DNA from: Syntrophobotulus glycolicus DSM 8271 | GTDB taxonomy: Bacteria > Bacillota > Desulfitobacteriia > Desulfitobacteriales > Syntrophobotulaceae | NCBI RefSeq assembly: GCF_000190635.1 | Contig: NC_015172.1 | Span: 682,001 to 746,000 of the forward strand | Length of the DNA stretch: 64,000 nt | Direction of reading: 5' to 3' | Shown: positions 50,021 to 58,943 of the stretch, piece by piece | How positions within the stretch are numbered: position 1 is the first letter of the stretch | Layout: each line of letters opens with the position of its first letter | Program-made: the position numbers and the translations under genes | Notes under the pieces: model-generated | What the model saw: the letters and a program-made list of their open reading frames with translations, nothing else | What the model was told of the DNA's origin: nothing | Databases searched by the model: none

Positions 50021-50059
50021 ATTCATCAAATTCCCTTATTTGAGGTAATAATGAGTGAT

Positions 50060-50295
50060 GTTTTCACGGATATTGAGGACTCGAAACCGGGGAACAAGTT
50101 GGCTCCTGTAGTTTCAAGAAATAACTGGTACTGGTTGCGGAAATGTTGCTGCAGATTAGATTTCTTACGATGCCAGACTTCTGGGTGGCTATGGATCGCT
50201 GGTTTCTATGTAAGTCATTCTTTCAGTGGCTTGTATCGAAAGACTTTGATTGGGTTACAAAAGCCAAACGCAATACCACTTTGTTTATTAAATGA
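50060..50295 (+). pseudogene. IS4-like DDE transposase fragment
   Basis: The frame ending at TGA 50293-50295 reads FWVAMDRWFLCKSFFQWLVS then KDFDWVTKAKRNTTLFIK, typical of IS4-type transposases around the second catalytic Asp. A stop lies upstream in frame, and neither end of the gene is present. Confidence 0.6.
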
Positions 50296-50363
50296 GTGTG
50301 AAAAATAATCTGTTCTTCCACCCTTTCCCCAATAGAATAAAGAGGAAAGGCAGTGTTGTACAA

Positions 50364-51109
50364 ATGGCGGAGAAAAGAGAAAAACGTCAACCCATGTTCT
50401 CCAGAGAAGTCATGAAAGAATTCATCCGGGAGAACAACATTGTTACAGCGGAAGATGCTCAAATTTGTTCGCCGATACTCTCCAGGAGCTCCTGGAGGCC
50501 GAATTAGATCATAGCCTGGGCTATGAGAAGAACGATACCGAAACGAAAGAAACCTCCAATCGCCGCAACGGTCACAAGCAAAAAGACCGTACGCAGTGAC
50601 TATGGTGAGCTGGAACTGGACATGCCGAGAGACCGGGACGGTGAGTTTGATCCGGTCATCGTCAAGAAACACCAGAAGAATGTTACCGGTATTGAAGATC
50701 AAATTCTTGCTCTTTATGCCAAAGGAATCAGTACTCGGGACATTCAGGATCATCTCCAGCAGCTTTACAGTATCGAGGTTTCTCCTACTCTTATCTCCAA
50801 TGTCACCAACAAATCGTGCATTCCTGGCAGAATAACTGGGCTGAGATCTCCATCCTTTTCAAATATCCGCGGGAGATCCGCAAGATTATTTATACGACCA
50901 ATATGATTGAAAGCTACCACCGGCAATTACGGAAGGTTACCAAGGGCAAGAGTATCTTTCCAACGGATGATGCCCTGCTAAAAATGCTCTACCTGGCCAC
51001 TCAGGATGTCTTAAGAAAGTGGACGGGCCGGATCCAGAATTGGAGCCGGATTTTACTCCAATTGTCCATCTATTTCCCGGAAAAGGTAAAGTTGCATATC
51101 TACTCTTGA
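50364..51109 (+). pseudogene. IS256 transposase, frameshifted with central deletion
   Basis: Three pieces are seen: an N-terminal part starting MAEKREKRQPMF, a middle part LELDMPRDRDGEFDPVIVKK to QLYSIEVSPTLISNVTNK, and a C-terminal part FKYPREIRKIIYTTNMIESY to LSIYFPEKV. The segment with the first two catalytic Asp residues is deleted near 50812. It differs from the intact IS256 copy at 45031. Confidence 0.85.
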
Positions 51110-51149
51110 GCAACTGGCATGATGCACCGCAAGAGGCTGTAGATGTAAT

Positions 51150-51410
51150 GCCTGACCTTTGCCATCAATAGAGATTTTCAGCTTTTTCCAGAAGCTTGAT
51201 GTAGTCAGGATTCGTAAAGTGGCCCCCTTGATCACTATTAATTATCTCTGGCTTGCGCTTATTCAGCGCACGTTTTAAACAGTCCAGAATAAATGACTTT
51301 TCCAGGGTGCTCGAAAGCTCGTAATCGACAATGCGTCTGCTATACCAGTCAATAATGATAAACAAGTACATGAACCCCTTTTGCATTCGGAGTAGGATAA
51401 GCATTCAGCG
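51150..51410 (-). pseudogene. IS3 OrfB fragment, 3' side of an intron insertion
   Basis: The minus-strand frame reads RMQKGFMYLFIIIDWYSRRI and continues to INSDQGGHFTNPDYIKLLEK, homologous to the OrfB at 46400. It ends before the third catalytic residue. Upstream the frame is interrupted by group II intron sequence. Confidence 0.8.
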
Positions 51411-52085
51411 CCTTGTTCATTTCTGAATAGGTTTCCGAACACTTTCCTCCGAACCGTACTTACACTTTTCAGTGTATACGGCTCTCCATCTACCATTTAA
51501 TATCACGAAGCATGGATAATCTGACTGAAACAATGTTCACATACAGGGAGTGTTTTACGCCTCAAATTGATCATGCGAATATTCCACGGCGTATCTGCTA
51601 TGAGACTGCTTAACTTACGCACATGGTGGATTAAGATTCTAACATTTACCGCATTACAGAGTTCACAGACACCCTGCTTGAGCTTGTACGCAGGGCCGTA
51701 TCTGCCAAATGGGTATTTGTATTCGATTTTAACGTCATCACATAGTTTGTCTCACTCGCTTTATCTCTGCGGAAACCATTGTGATAATACAGCACGGCTC
51801 TTTCTACACCCTTTCCATCATGTATTTGTCTAGTTCATTCAGGTATATATTCGCTAGAATTGGACTGATGATCGACCCTTGGGCAGTGCCGCTGTATGTG
51901 GCGTAATACTGCCTGTCTTCCAAATAGCCTGCTTTGAGAAATTTTCGAATGAGTTGAATAAATCGTTCATCTTTTATTCGCTTGCGCAGTATTCTTACCA
52001 GAATGTCGTGATCAATGGTGTCAAAATAGGCCGAAATGTCACCTTCAATAAACCACTTTTCTAAGAAGATATGGGCGGATATACT
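51411..52085 (-). mobile_element. Group II intron remnant inside an IS3 orfB
   Basis: A reverse transcriptase N-terminal part, a C-terminal HNH-like part and RNA domain V lie in order on the minus strand, between two pieces of IS3 orfB. The 5' ribozyme domains and the catalytic YADD part of the RT are missing. The 5' junction lies in the shared string TCTTAGAAAAGTGG near 52062-52075, so a deletion by short homology is likely. Confidence 0.8.
51451..51484 (-). ncRNA. Group II intron domain V
   Basis: Read on the minus strand, GAGCCGTA pairs with TACGGTTC to give an 8-bp lower stem with an AGC triad. ACACT and AGTGT form the upper stem closed by a GAAA tetraloop. This is the canonical 34-base domain V. 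Confidence 0.85.
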
Positions 52086-52091
52086 GGGCAT
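51503..52091 (-). pseudogene. Group II intron-encoded protein, internally deleted
   Basis: The start of the piece reads FLEKWFIEGDISAYFDTIDH and GTAQGSIISPILANIYLNELD, typical RT blocks 1-4. After a large deletion near 51800 the end reads GVCELCNAVNVRILIHHVRK and RRKTLPVCEHC, a C-terminal HNH endonuclease with two CxxC pairs. The frame ends at TGA 51505-51503. Confidence 0.8.
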
Positions 52092-52555
52092 GATAACGTT
52101 TACTGAGATTGGGCTTGGGATAGATGGTATAAATGCCCATAAGCCGCATCATTCTTCGGATCTTTTTACGGTTAACCAGGATCTCGTCATCGCGTCGAAT
52201 AATCTTCGTGATTGTTCTATAGCCCCAGGTGGGGTGAGTAGTGTGTATTTCGTCGATTCTGCGCATGATGAACAAGTCCTCGTCTGAAAGGGTCTTCTCT
52301 TTTGGAGGATTGCGGTATATACTGTTGCGATTGATGTTCAGCAATTCAGCCTGTCTGCTGATGGTCAGGCAGGGATCACTGAAATCAACGCATTCTTTTC
52401 TTCCAGTCAGGTCCGACGATTTGTGTAGATTTTTTTTCCAACCAGCCTACTCGTAGGTAAGCTGGCCCACTTTGCGCTCAAGTTCAGGGATATGCTCTTT
52501 ACTTTTTTCGAGTTCCTTTTCGGCTTCAGAAGGTCCTTTCTTAAATATACTGACC
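52075..52555 (-). pseudogene. IS3 OrfA/OrfB fragment, 5' side of the intron
   Basis: The minus strand encodes LLNINRNSIYRNPPKEKTLS and DEIHTTHPTWGYRTITKIIR to YHAQYIRPYLLRK, matching the start of the OrfB at 46400. The tail of OrfA (FKKGPSEAEKELEKS-like, ELERKVGQLTYE) precedes it with a stop at the junction. The orfA start is lost at about 52555. Confidence 0.8.
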
Positions 52556-52736
52556 CCAATGAGTTAAACACGGAACTTAAATGTTGATTAGCAGGAATAT
52601 CTGCAATTAATAAATTAGATTTTATACCGAGATAAAACGGGAAGACCCTTGATAGTAAGGGATTACACGGGATTAATAAAGTTATTTCTTTTTGCGAGAA
52701 ATTTTGATCATTATCGTTAGTCATTTTTAAAAAGAA

Positions 52737-52803
52737 AAAAGGCACTGAAACGCTGGAAGTAGCATGTTTAAAGGAACAGAGCGTTTTTTAATGCCTTTTT
52801 TTT
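52737..52803. terminator. Bidirectional rho-independent terminator
   Basis: AAAAAAGGCA with AACGCT (52735-52757) pairs with AGCGTT and TGCCTTTTTTTT (52783-52800). T runs are present on both strands. Positions 52556-52736 hold no recognisable gene. Confidence 0.65.
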
Positions 52804-52840
52804 ATTTTAGCATATTCGTTTGAGGAAAATATACAACTTT

Positions 52841-52977
52841 GCCGTTAAAAATCAGCGTTAATGCGTTAGTAAGTGGTTAACACTAACGTGAGAAAACCTG
52901 ATGCTTTCAAGCGTTAGAGCTATTTAACAGATGAAAATAAACGTTAATGTCCAGGCAAATTTATGGTCAAAACGTTA
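52841..52977. repeat. CGTTA-motif array at the prophage left end
   Basis: CGTTA or its complement occurs at least seven times in both orientations: CCGTTAAAAA near 52842, GCGTTAATGCGTTAG at 52855-52869, CACTAACG near 52881, AGCGTTAGAG near 52910, AACGTTAATG near 52940 and AACGTTAAAA at 52970-52979. Such arrays at phage ends commonly bind transposase. Confidence 0.7.
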
Positions 52978-52982
52978 AAAAA

Positions 52983-53077
52983 GCAATGTGACAAAATGAA
53001 TTTTTTCAAAAAAGCTGTCACATTGCCCGTATACCAACTGTTCCAGCGCTTTTTGGCATTAAAAATTGTCACATTGC
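52983..53077. repeat. Three copies of TGTCACATTGC
   Basis: GCAATGTGACA lies at 52983-52993 (inverted), and TGTCACATTGC at 53016-53026 and 53067-53077. All three are exact. They lie between the CGTTA array and the repressor terminator and are good candidates for transposase or repressor sites. Confidence 0.8.
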
Positions 53078-53100
53078 AATATTACAAAAAATTAAAGAAG

Positions 53101-53127
53101 GCCAGCCCCAAAAGATTGAGGCTGGCT
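53101..53127 (-). terminator. Terminator of the repressor gene
   Basis: GCCAGCC (53101-53107) pairs with GGCTGGC (53121-53127). On the minus strand it is followed by TTCTTTAATTTTTT. Confidence 0.7.
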
Positions 53128-53173
53128 CTTATTATTTGCGGAATTAATTCCACTTTAGGGACTAAAAAAAAGT

Positions 53174-54031
53174 CTATTGATCTTCTTCTCCATTAAAATC
53201 TTGCCTCATCGTTATATTTGCTTCTTCCAGTGGGATTACCCCTACTACCTTACCAAGGACTTTCACTTTCGCCAGATCAGTGATAACAATATCTTTCATT
53301 TTATCATTAGCCGGCTTGAGTCTTACCTCATGATCGTATCGGTAAAACTTCTTTATTGTCACGTCACCGTCGACTTTTATTAGCGCCGACTCTCCTTGTT
53401 CTACTGTCGGCTGCGGGCTAATAATTATTAGGTCGCCGTCCCGGATACCAGCATCGATCATACTCTCTCCTTTTGCTCTCACAATATAAGTATTTTTTTT
53501 AATTTTCTTGGTCGGTACCGGAAGAAACCCTTCCAAAAATTCATCTGCCATGATTGGCATACCAGCGGCTACTGTTCCAAGAACCGGCAGGTATACTTTT
53601 TTCTCTTCCTTAATAATTTCTGTTTCATGTCCCGGATCTGAGGCTCGGGTCTTTTTTAATGTTTCTTCTAGAATATCAAGGTTCCTATTTTTTATCAAAA
53701 ATGCTGTATAAGCCTTTAGTGCTTGCCGACTTTCACCATCTAAAAGATTATAAGCCTCAATCATTCTTTGTAGATCAGGCTCAATAGCAGCCTGATCTAC
53801 TGCTGATGTCTCACCCGTAAGAACCCAGTCTGAAGAAACACCAAATTCCTCCTTAATAGATATCAAGGTAAAAAGACTAGGTAATGCTTTTCCTGATTCC
53901 CAATCACCTATATTACCTGATGATAACCCTAATTTTGCCCCGAATTTAGCCATTGAAAGTCCAGTTTTCTTTCGTAAATGTTTTATCCGATCACGAATGC
54001 CATTTGAATAAATATCTCTAAGTGAAGACAA
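53174..54031 (-). CDS. Phage repressor, HTH plus S24 peptidase-like domain
   Basis: The protein of about 285 residues has an XRE HTH (residues about 12-68, KTGLSMAKFGAKLGLSSGNI, GDWESGKALPS) and a LexA/CI-like C-terminal domain (about 160-280) with AAGMPIMADEF, the Ser in VRAKGESMIDAGIRDGD and the Lys in ESALIKVDGDVTIKKFY. It should hold the prophage silent and may self-cleave in the SOS response; the AAG segment could be the cleavage site. TTG 54031 is chosen because GGAGGTGA lies about 7 bp upstream. Its own upstream region carries an operator-like dyad. Confidence 0.88.
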   Translation of the reverse strand: MSSLRDIYSNGIRDRIKHLRKKTGLSMAKFGAKLGLSSGNIGDWESGKALPSLFTLISIKEEFGVSSDWVLTGETSAVDQAAIEPDLQRMIEAYNLLDGESRQALKAYTAFLIKNRNLDILEETLKKTRASDPGHETEIIKEEKKVYLPVLGTVAAGMPIMADEFLEGFLPVPTKKIKKNTYIVRAKGESMIDAGIRDGDLIIISPQPTVEQGESALIKVDGDVTIKKFYRYDHEVRLKPANDKMKDIVITDLAKVKVLGKVVGVIPLEEANITMRQDFNGEEDQ

Positions 54032-54052
54032 AGTTCTTTCACCTCCAATCTC

Positions 54053-54071
54053 CACTCTGAATATCAGAGTG
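54053..54071. promoter_or_regulatory. Repressor operator O1 (predicted)
   Basis: CACTCTGA (54053-54060) and TCAGAGTG (54064-54071) form a perfect dyad with a 3-bp centre, 22 bp upstream of the repressor start. Confidence 0.75.
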
Positions 54072-54096
54072 ATGTTCTATAATATCGGTATAAGTC

Positions 54097-54115
54097 GACT
54101 CTTTATTTCAGTGTG
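54097..54115. promoter_or_regulatory. Repressor operator O2 (predicted, weaker)
   Basis: The 19 bp match the O1 sequence at 14 positions, keeping ACTCT and CAG-GTG. It lies just upstream of the early promoter. Confidence 0.5.
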
Positions 54116-54121
54116 AATCCC

Positions 54122-54150
54122 TTTACACGCTCTGCATTACAGTATATAAT
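54122..54150 (+). promoter_or_regulatory. Phage early promoter (predicted)
   Basis: TTTACA (54122-54127), a 17-bp spacer and a perfect TATAAT (54145-54150) lie upstream of the first early gene. A 190-base leader would follow, containing a CCGACAA/TTGTCGG dyad (54195-54201, 54219-54225). Confidence 0.75.
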
Positions 54151-54345
54151 ATCTCTATAGGGAATAAATTCCACGATACAAGCGTACCACAGACCCGACA
54201 ATCTCTCAATGCAAATATTTGTCGGAAGACATGAAGAAAGGAGTAAAAAGAACCCTAATATCCATACGTCGAGGTTCAACGCTTGTCGAAAAATTCCTTT
54301 AAAGTAGATTTTTAATAAATAAGAATTTCGAAAGGAGGTAAGTCC

Positions 54346-54726
54346 GTGAAGCAAATAACTCCAGAGCAAATAGACAGCATTGAGGTAAACGTATTTAAAG
54401 AACACTGTATTCCAGCAGTTTTAGACGAAGTTGAAAGAGAATTGAAATTTAATGAAAGACTTTTTTTTCATAGTAAAACCCTATATAGCAGTTCGGAACA
54501 ATGGAAAACAGTAAAGTCAGTTATATGCGGATGGACTAGTTACTGTTTTAAAAGAGTAAAAAAAGGGGAAGCAAGTGTTGCGGAATTTGCAACCTGTCAG
54601 GGATTATTGGAAGAAATACTGGCGGAGTATGGTCGTAAAATCTGGGGAGAAGAATCACAAGATGATTGCACAATTCGAAAAGAGCATGAAAGAGGCGAAA
54701 AAAGAAAGCCTCAAGCCTTTTCGTGA
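54346..54726 (+). CDS. Hypothetical phage early protein
   Basis: The 126-residue charged, helical protein is the first gene of the early operon. GTG 54346 follows AAAGGAGGT. No domain is recognised; WKTVKSVICGWTSYCFKRVK is the only strongly hydrophobic-aromatic stretch. Confidence 0.7.
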   Translation: MKQITPEQIDSIEVNVFKEHCIPAVLDEVERELKFNERLFFHSKTLYSSSEQWKTVKSVICGWTSYCFKRVKKGEASVAEFATCQGLLEEILAEYGRKIWGEESQDDCTIRKEHERGEKRKPQAFS

Positions 54727-54748
54727 CCAACATGGGAGGTGGTGAATT

Positions 54749-54946
54749 ATGAGACTTAATGAGCTGACCCCGTTCGGTGTCAAAGTCAAACAGAGACTGC
54801 TTGAAGAACGGATGACTCAGGCTGAATTTTGTGAACAGCACAAAATACCAACGAACCGGTTCAGTGAAATTTTGTACGGTATCAGGCCCGGGGTTAAGTA
54901 CCGGGAAATGATTGCAGATATTCTCAATATTGATGAAGCCGCTTAA
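54749..54946 (+). CDS. Ner-like HTH protein
   Basis: The 65-residue protein is a single XRE-type HTH (VKVKQRLLEERMTQAEFCEQ, HKIPTNRFSEIL). In Mu, Ner lies just before A and damps early transcription; position and size fit. GGAGGTGGTG precedes the ATG. Confidence 0.75.
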   Translation: MRLNELTPFGVKVKQRLLEERMTQAEFCEQHKIPTNRFSEILYGIRPGVKYREMIADILNIDEAA

Positions 54947-54960
54947 GGAGGTGGGGAAAC

Positions 54961-55272
54961 TTGACAAACCTGAACCGGGAATCTAATAGGGTATCGGAAA
55001 TTAAGGTCCAGATCGCAAAGACAGATCTCCAGGTGGAGTGTTTAAAAGATGTAATCATCCAGAAGCAAGAGGAAGCACAGGCGATGGAAAACGAGATTGC
55101 TTTACTGCAAGGCAAATATGAAGGCGTTAGAGAGATCATGAATTTTGTGCAAAAAGAACTTGAGATTCAGTTGAATCTTTTAGTTCAATTACGGAAGAAA
55201 GGAGAAAGTCTTGAAAAAAAAGATACTGAGACGCTCGCAACGACTCAGTATCAAGAAGCAAAGTCGGTATAA
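54961..55272 (+). CDS. Hypothetical coiled-coil phage protein
   Basis: The 103-residue product is nearly all predicted helix with heptad hydrophobics (VQIAKTDLQVECLKDVIIQK). TTG 54961 follows GGAGGTGG. It lies between the Ner-like gene and the transposase. Function is unknown. Confidence 0.65.
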   Translation: MTNLNRESNRVSEIKVQIAKTDLQVECLKDVIIQKQEEAQAMENEIALLQGKYEGVREIMNFVQKELEIQLNLLVQLRKKGESLEKKDTETLATTQYQEAKSV

Positions 55273-55340
55273 ACCGACACCTAACTTATTAATTTTACTA
55301 CACAGAATAAGCATCGACAACCAGGGAAGGAGGAAAGAGT

Positions 55341-57392
55341 TTGCCTGAAGATATCTTTTTAATGATTGAAGACGCCGCTGAGCTGGAAGGGATAAAATAT
55401 AACACCTTACTGCAAAGAATTTTGAGAAATCCAGAAAATTTCAAAACAAAGACTATGTCAGCATTAAGCGGCGGCAAAGATCGTGTCCTCGTCGGGCTGT
55501 CTTCCCTTAGTCCAAAAGCGCGTAAATTATATATTAAAAATCAGATGAACGAAATTATCCCGGGAATGGTTGAGGATAAAACCTTCGGTAGCATCATGCC
55601 TTGGTATATGGAAGTTGACGTAAACTGGTATATCGAGAACAACAAGCAGCAATTTTATGAGGCTGTGGAACTCTGCAACCGGATCAGTGAATTTATCTTG
55701 TACCGGGGCGCTAATAAAACAGAATTCGCAGAAAATCTTGCAAAAAGCCTGGAAATCAGCAAACGGTCATTGTATGACTACTGCAAAAAGTATACTGAGG
55801 CCAATTCCTGGGCTGAAAAGCAGGCTGCGAAAGACGGGCAAAGTTATGATTACTTCAAAGTCCTGGCGCTCTGCAGAAAGCCCAGCAAAAAATACAAGTT
55901 CCCGTCACTATCTACAGAGGTAAAAACCTTTATCAACGGGATCTGGTACAACGAAGACTTTTCACGTAATCAGGGTACCGTTGACATGGTCTATACTACC
56001 CTTGAGCGTCAGGCGGCGGAGAAAAGCTGGGAGATTCCGTCATACAGCACGGTGGCACGGTACATTAACTTTGAAATGAACGTCAACATGGGAGAACCGG
56101 TTAAATATTATCAGACTTTTGGCGAACGGGAATTTAAACGAGATAAGATGGTTAAGGCATCAAGAAATACAAAAGCGCTGCCGGTCATGGGGCTGATTCA
56201 GGGAGACGGCCATACTTTTGACTGCTGGGTTAAATACACGCATCCAAATGGAAAAGTATCAGCGGTCAAGCCGGTGCTGGTCGGTTGGGTGGATACCAGA
56301 ACTAGAGTGATTGTCGGCAAAAGGATCTGTTATCACTCAAACGCACAGGTTATCAAACAGTCTCTGATCGACATGCTCTATACCTATGGAGTGCCGGAAT
56401 ACATGCTGATCGACAACGGGAAGGATTACACTGCTGAAAACATGACTGGCCGCAACCGAAAAGAGCGCATTAGTTTTGATAGTGAGACAGTCGGTTTTTA
56501 CAAAAGCATTGGTATCAAGGACGATATCCGCAGCCTACCCTATCAGCCGTGGTCAAAAGCTCAGATAGAACGGTTCTTTGGAACGGTCTGCAGCCGGTTT
56601 ACAAAATGGTTAAGCAGTTACACGGGTACACTGACAGGCCGGAAAACAGCTGCAAAGGTTAAAAAAGATATTCCAAATCTTTTAGAAAAGGATTTACTGC
56701 TCTCCATGGAGGAGTTCGCAGCTATCTTTGAAAAATGGGTGAAAGAAGAATATCACCAGCGTAATCATTCCGGACTGAAGAGAATGAAAGAAGCGTATAT
56801 CAAGCCGCTGGAGCTATTTGAAAAAGCTGTTGAAAAGTATGTCAAAGCTCCACCGCCCAAGTCATATGCGGCAATGCTGATGATGAAGGCCGAACGAGTA
56901 CATGTCTACAACATTGGAATCCGCAAATTTGGCTATGAGTACAGGGCCGCTGAACTTTGTGATTATATTGACAAGAAAGTAGATATCAAATGGGATGAAA
57001 ACGATATCACCCGGCTCTATGTCTACAACCTGGACGGTCAGAAAATCTGCGAGGCAGAAAGCCAGGAACTGCTGCTGATTGCGCCTAAAATTCCGCAAAA
57101 GGCGTTGGAGGATCACATCAAAATGCAAAAACAACAGCTTAAGAGTATTCGCGACAGGGCAAATAAGTATACCACTCCGCTTGAGGAGCTGGCCGAGAAT
57201 TACAGATCACATAAAAGTACATTCAGTCCATTGATCAGTAACGAACCTGTGAAAAATGTAGTAACCTTGCCGGTGGATAAGCAGTACCGCGAAGACATTA
57301 CAGAAAAGAAAACGCGCAGGCAGCGCAAGGAAAACGAATATTTCAAAGAGCAGGCGGAAGAAGCCCTGCAAAAACTAAGAAATCTAAGTTAA
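55341..57392 (+). CDS. MuA-like phage transposase
   Basis: The 683-residue protein integrates and replicates the phage by transposition. An N-terminal HTH part (about 1-60) is followed by winged-helix-like DNA-binding regions. The rve catalytic core has Asp at about 289 (IQGDGHTFDCW), Asp at about 358 (LIDNGKDYTAEN) and Glu at about 410 (WSKAQIERFFGT). The C-terminal beta-barrel and a basic tail (TEKKTRRQRKENEYF) follow. Length and DDE spacing are like Mu A. TTG 55341 follows AAGGAGGAAAG. Confidence 0.94.
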   Translation: MPEDIFLMIEDAAELEGIKYNTLLQRILRNPENFKTKTMSALSGGKDRVLVGLSSLSPKARKLYIKNQMNEIIPGMVEDKTFGSIMPWYMEVDVNWYIENNKQQFYEAVELCNRISEFILYRGANKTEFAENLAKSLEISKRSLYDYCKKYTEANSWAEKQAAKDGQSYDYFKVLALCRKPSKKYKFPSLSTEVKTFINGIWYNEDFSRNQGTVDMVYTTLERQAAEKSWEIPSYSTVARYINFEMNVNMGEPVKYYQTFGEREFKRDKMVKASRNTKALPVMGLIQGDGHTFDCWVKYTHPNGKVSAVKPVLVGWVDTRTRVIVGKRICYHSNAQVIKQSLIDMLYTYGVPEYMLIDNGKDYTAENMTGRNRKERISFDSETVGFYKSIGIKDDIRSLPYQPWSKAQIERFFGTVCSRFTKWLSSYTGTLTGRKTAAKVKKDIPNLLEKDLLLSMEEFAAIFEKWVKEEYHQRNHSGLKRMKEAYIKPLELFEKAVEKYVKAPPPKSYAAMLMMKAERVHVYNIGIRKFGYEYRAAELCDYIDKKVDIKWDENDITRLYVYNLDGQKICEAESQELLLIAPKIPQKALEDHIKMQKQQLKSIRDRANKYTTPLEELAENYRSHKSTFSPLISNEPVKNVVTLPVDKQYREDITEKKTRRQRKENEYFKEQAEEALQKLRNLS

Positions 57393-57407
57393 TGGAGGGA
57401 ATTTAGG

Positions 57408-58364
57408 ATGGAAGTAGCAACCATTTATCAAAAAAACAATGATCAGGAGTTAATTCAAAAGGCCAATGAGTATATCAAGGCTAGAGGAATGAATAAAGAA
57501 GAGTTTGCTAAAGAGATCAATTATTCGAGACCGGCTGTATCTCAGTTTTTAAATGGAAAATACGAGTCCAAATCTGGAGATATCCGGGAAAGAATAGCTA
57601 ACCATCTAAACATCAGTCTGGACAATTCATTAAACCTGAAACCTGTTGAGATCAAGAAGCCCGTCTTTTTTGAGAGCCTGGATGCAGCAAATATTATTGG
57701 GGTTTGTAACTCCTGCCAAAAGTATGGCGGTCTGGGTGCAATCATCGGGAAAAGTGGATTTGGTAAAACTTTCACTCTCGAATATTATGGTAAATTGCCG
57801 AAGGTAGCCTATGTTGTGTGTAATGATGCCATGAATTCTAAGGATCTGCTGGCTACGATTGAGCGATCCATCGGACTGCCGATCGGCACGGGGACAAACT
57901 CTATGCGTGCTAATAAAATCTGCGAGTTCTTTGATATTAACCGGGGTTATTTGCTTATTATCGATGAGGCTGACAAGCTTCTGGGTAAATACACACAGAA
58001 AAAAATGGAGATCCTGCGCGGTATCTTCGACGGAGCAAAAGTCGGGATGATTGTCGCTGGCGAAGAACAGCTAGAAAGCATGATCAAATCCTATATCCCC
58101 CGCTTTGCTAACAGAATAGAATTTTATTACAAATTGAAAGGGCTTACAGCTGATGAAATCAGAAAATATTTAGGAAGCCTGGGGCTTCAATTCGCTGAAG
58201 AAGTAATCCAGGAGATCATCCGTCGCGGGACAAACATAAGAACAGGATGCTTCCGACTCTTTGATCGGACATTAAACAATATACTCAGGATCCTGGACGG
58301 AGACGCAAGCAAGCCCGTCACCCTGCAGGCGCTGGATAAAGCAAGTGAAATGATGATGCTATAG
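57408..58364 (+). CDS. MuB-like target-selection ATPase
   Basis: The 318-residue protein has an N-terminal HTH (FAKEINYSRPAVSQFLNGKY) and an AAA+ core with Walker A IGKSGFGKTFTLE (about 113-125) and Walker B YLLIIDEADKLLGK. Mu B binds target DNA and activates A; the adjacent MuA-like gene 15 bp upstream supports the call. Confidence 0.92.
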   Translation: MEVATIYQKNNDQELIQKANEYIKARGMNKEEFAKEINYSRPAVSQFLNGKYESKSGDIRERIANHLNISLDNSLNLKPVEIKKPVFFESLDAANIIGVCNSCQKYGGLGAIIGKSGFGKTFTLEYYGKLPKVAYVVCNDAMNSKDLLATIERSIGLPIGTGTNSMRANKICEFFDINRGYLLIIDEADKLLGKYTQKKMEILRGIFDGAKVGMIVAGEEQLESMIKSYIPRFANRIEFYYKLKGLTADEIRKYLGSLGLQFAEEVIQEIIRRGTNIRTGCFRLFDRTLNNILRILDGDASKPVTLQALDKASEMMML

Positions 58365-58375
58365 GAGGATTTGAC

Positions 58376-58531
58376 ATGAAACACGGCAAAAATCCTACCA
58401 GGAAGCAGAAAATCATGATAAAAAAAGTCGGATTGAACCCGGACAACTGGCTGGTGGTCAAAAATACCACCGACCAATTGTGCTTGATCAACCGGGAGAG
58501 CGGCAGGACGAAGGAGATTCCATATGGTTGA
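58376..58531 (+). CDS. DUF6906-like small phage protein
   Basis: The 51-residue protein reads MKHGKNPTRKQKIMIKKVGL, then NPDNWLVVKNTTDQLCLINR, matching the small DUF6906 family from memory. AGGAGG lies 7 bp before the ATG. It overlaps the next gene by 8 bp. Function is unknown. Confidence 0.8.
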   Translation: MKHGKNPTRKQKIMIKKVGLNPDNWLVVKNTTDQLCLINRESGRTKEIPYG

Positions 58532-58943
58532 GAAGGCAATCACCGTCAGCAAGGACATTGAGCAGCTCAGGGACGGGATAGACCAGATCCTGAAGACCTG
58601 TGTCATGGACAAGGAAGAGCTTAATTACAAGGAAAAGGAGCTGCAGGATCTGCTCCACGAAATTGAATTCGCCGAAAGCCTTGACCGGAAATACCAGAAG
58701 AATTTTATATCAAAGCTTCAGTATCACCGGCGCGATCGGCGGCGGCTCAAGGATGAATTATTCCTCATAGAGCCGGTAGCAAGACTACTTAATGAAAAAT
58801 ATCCCAACCTGATCAATGACCTGAATAAAGCTCTGGGTAAGTGCCGGAAAGATGAAGAATCTCTTAAGAGCAGGATATATAAGCCTAGGACAACTGTTTT
58901 AAAGGAACTGCTGGAAAATGCTGAGGCGCGAGGAGGTCAATGA
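58524..58943 (+). CDS. Hypothetical phage protein
   Basis: The 139-residue protein is helical and highly charged, with Lys/Glu-rich coiled-coil stretches (KEKELQDLLHEIEFAESLDR). AAGGAG before the ATG supports the start. No family is recognised. Confidence 0.65.
   Translation: MVEKAITVSKDIEQLRDGIDQILKTCVMDKEELNYKEKELQDLLHEIEFAESLDRKYQKNFISKLQYHRRDRRRLKDELFLIEPVARLLNEKYPNLINDLNKALGKCRKDEESLKSRIYKPRTTVLKELLENAEARGGQ

Noticed and set aside
50051-50308. 85-residue plus-strand frame starting MSDVFTDIEDSKPG
   Set aside because: Another frame over the same DNA encodes an IS4-type transposase fragment, so this is a shadow.
52407-52745. 112-residue minus-strand frame as a gene
   Set aside because: Its C-terminal part is out-of-frame or remnant IS3 orfA sequence and the N-terminal part resembles nothing.
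52841-53077. CRISPR-like array at the prophage left end
   Set aside because: Motifs are 5-11 bp, in both orientations and irregularly spaced, unlike CRISPR repeats. No cas genes are present.
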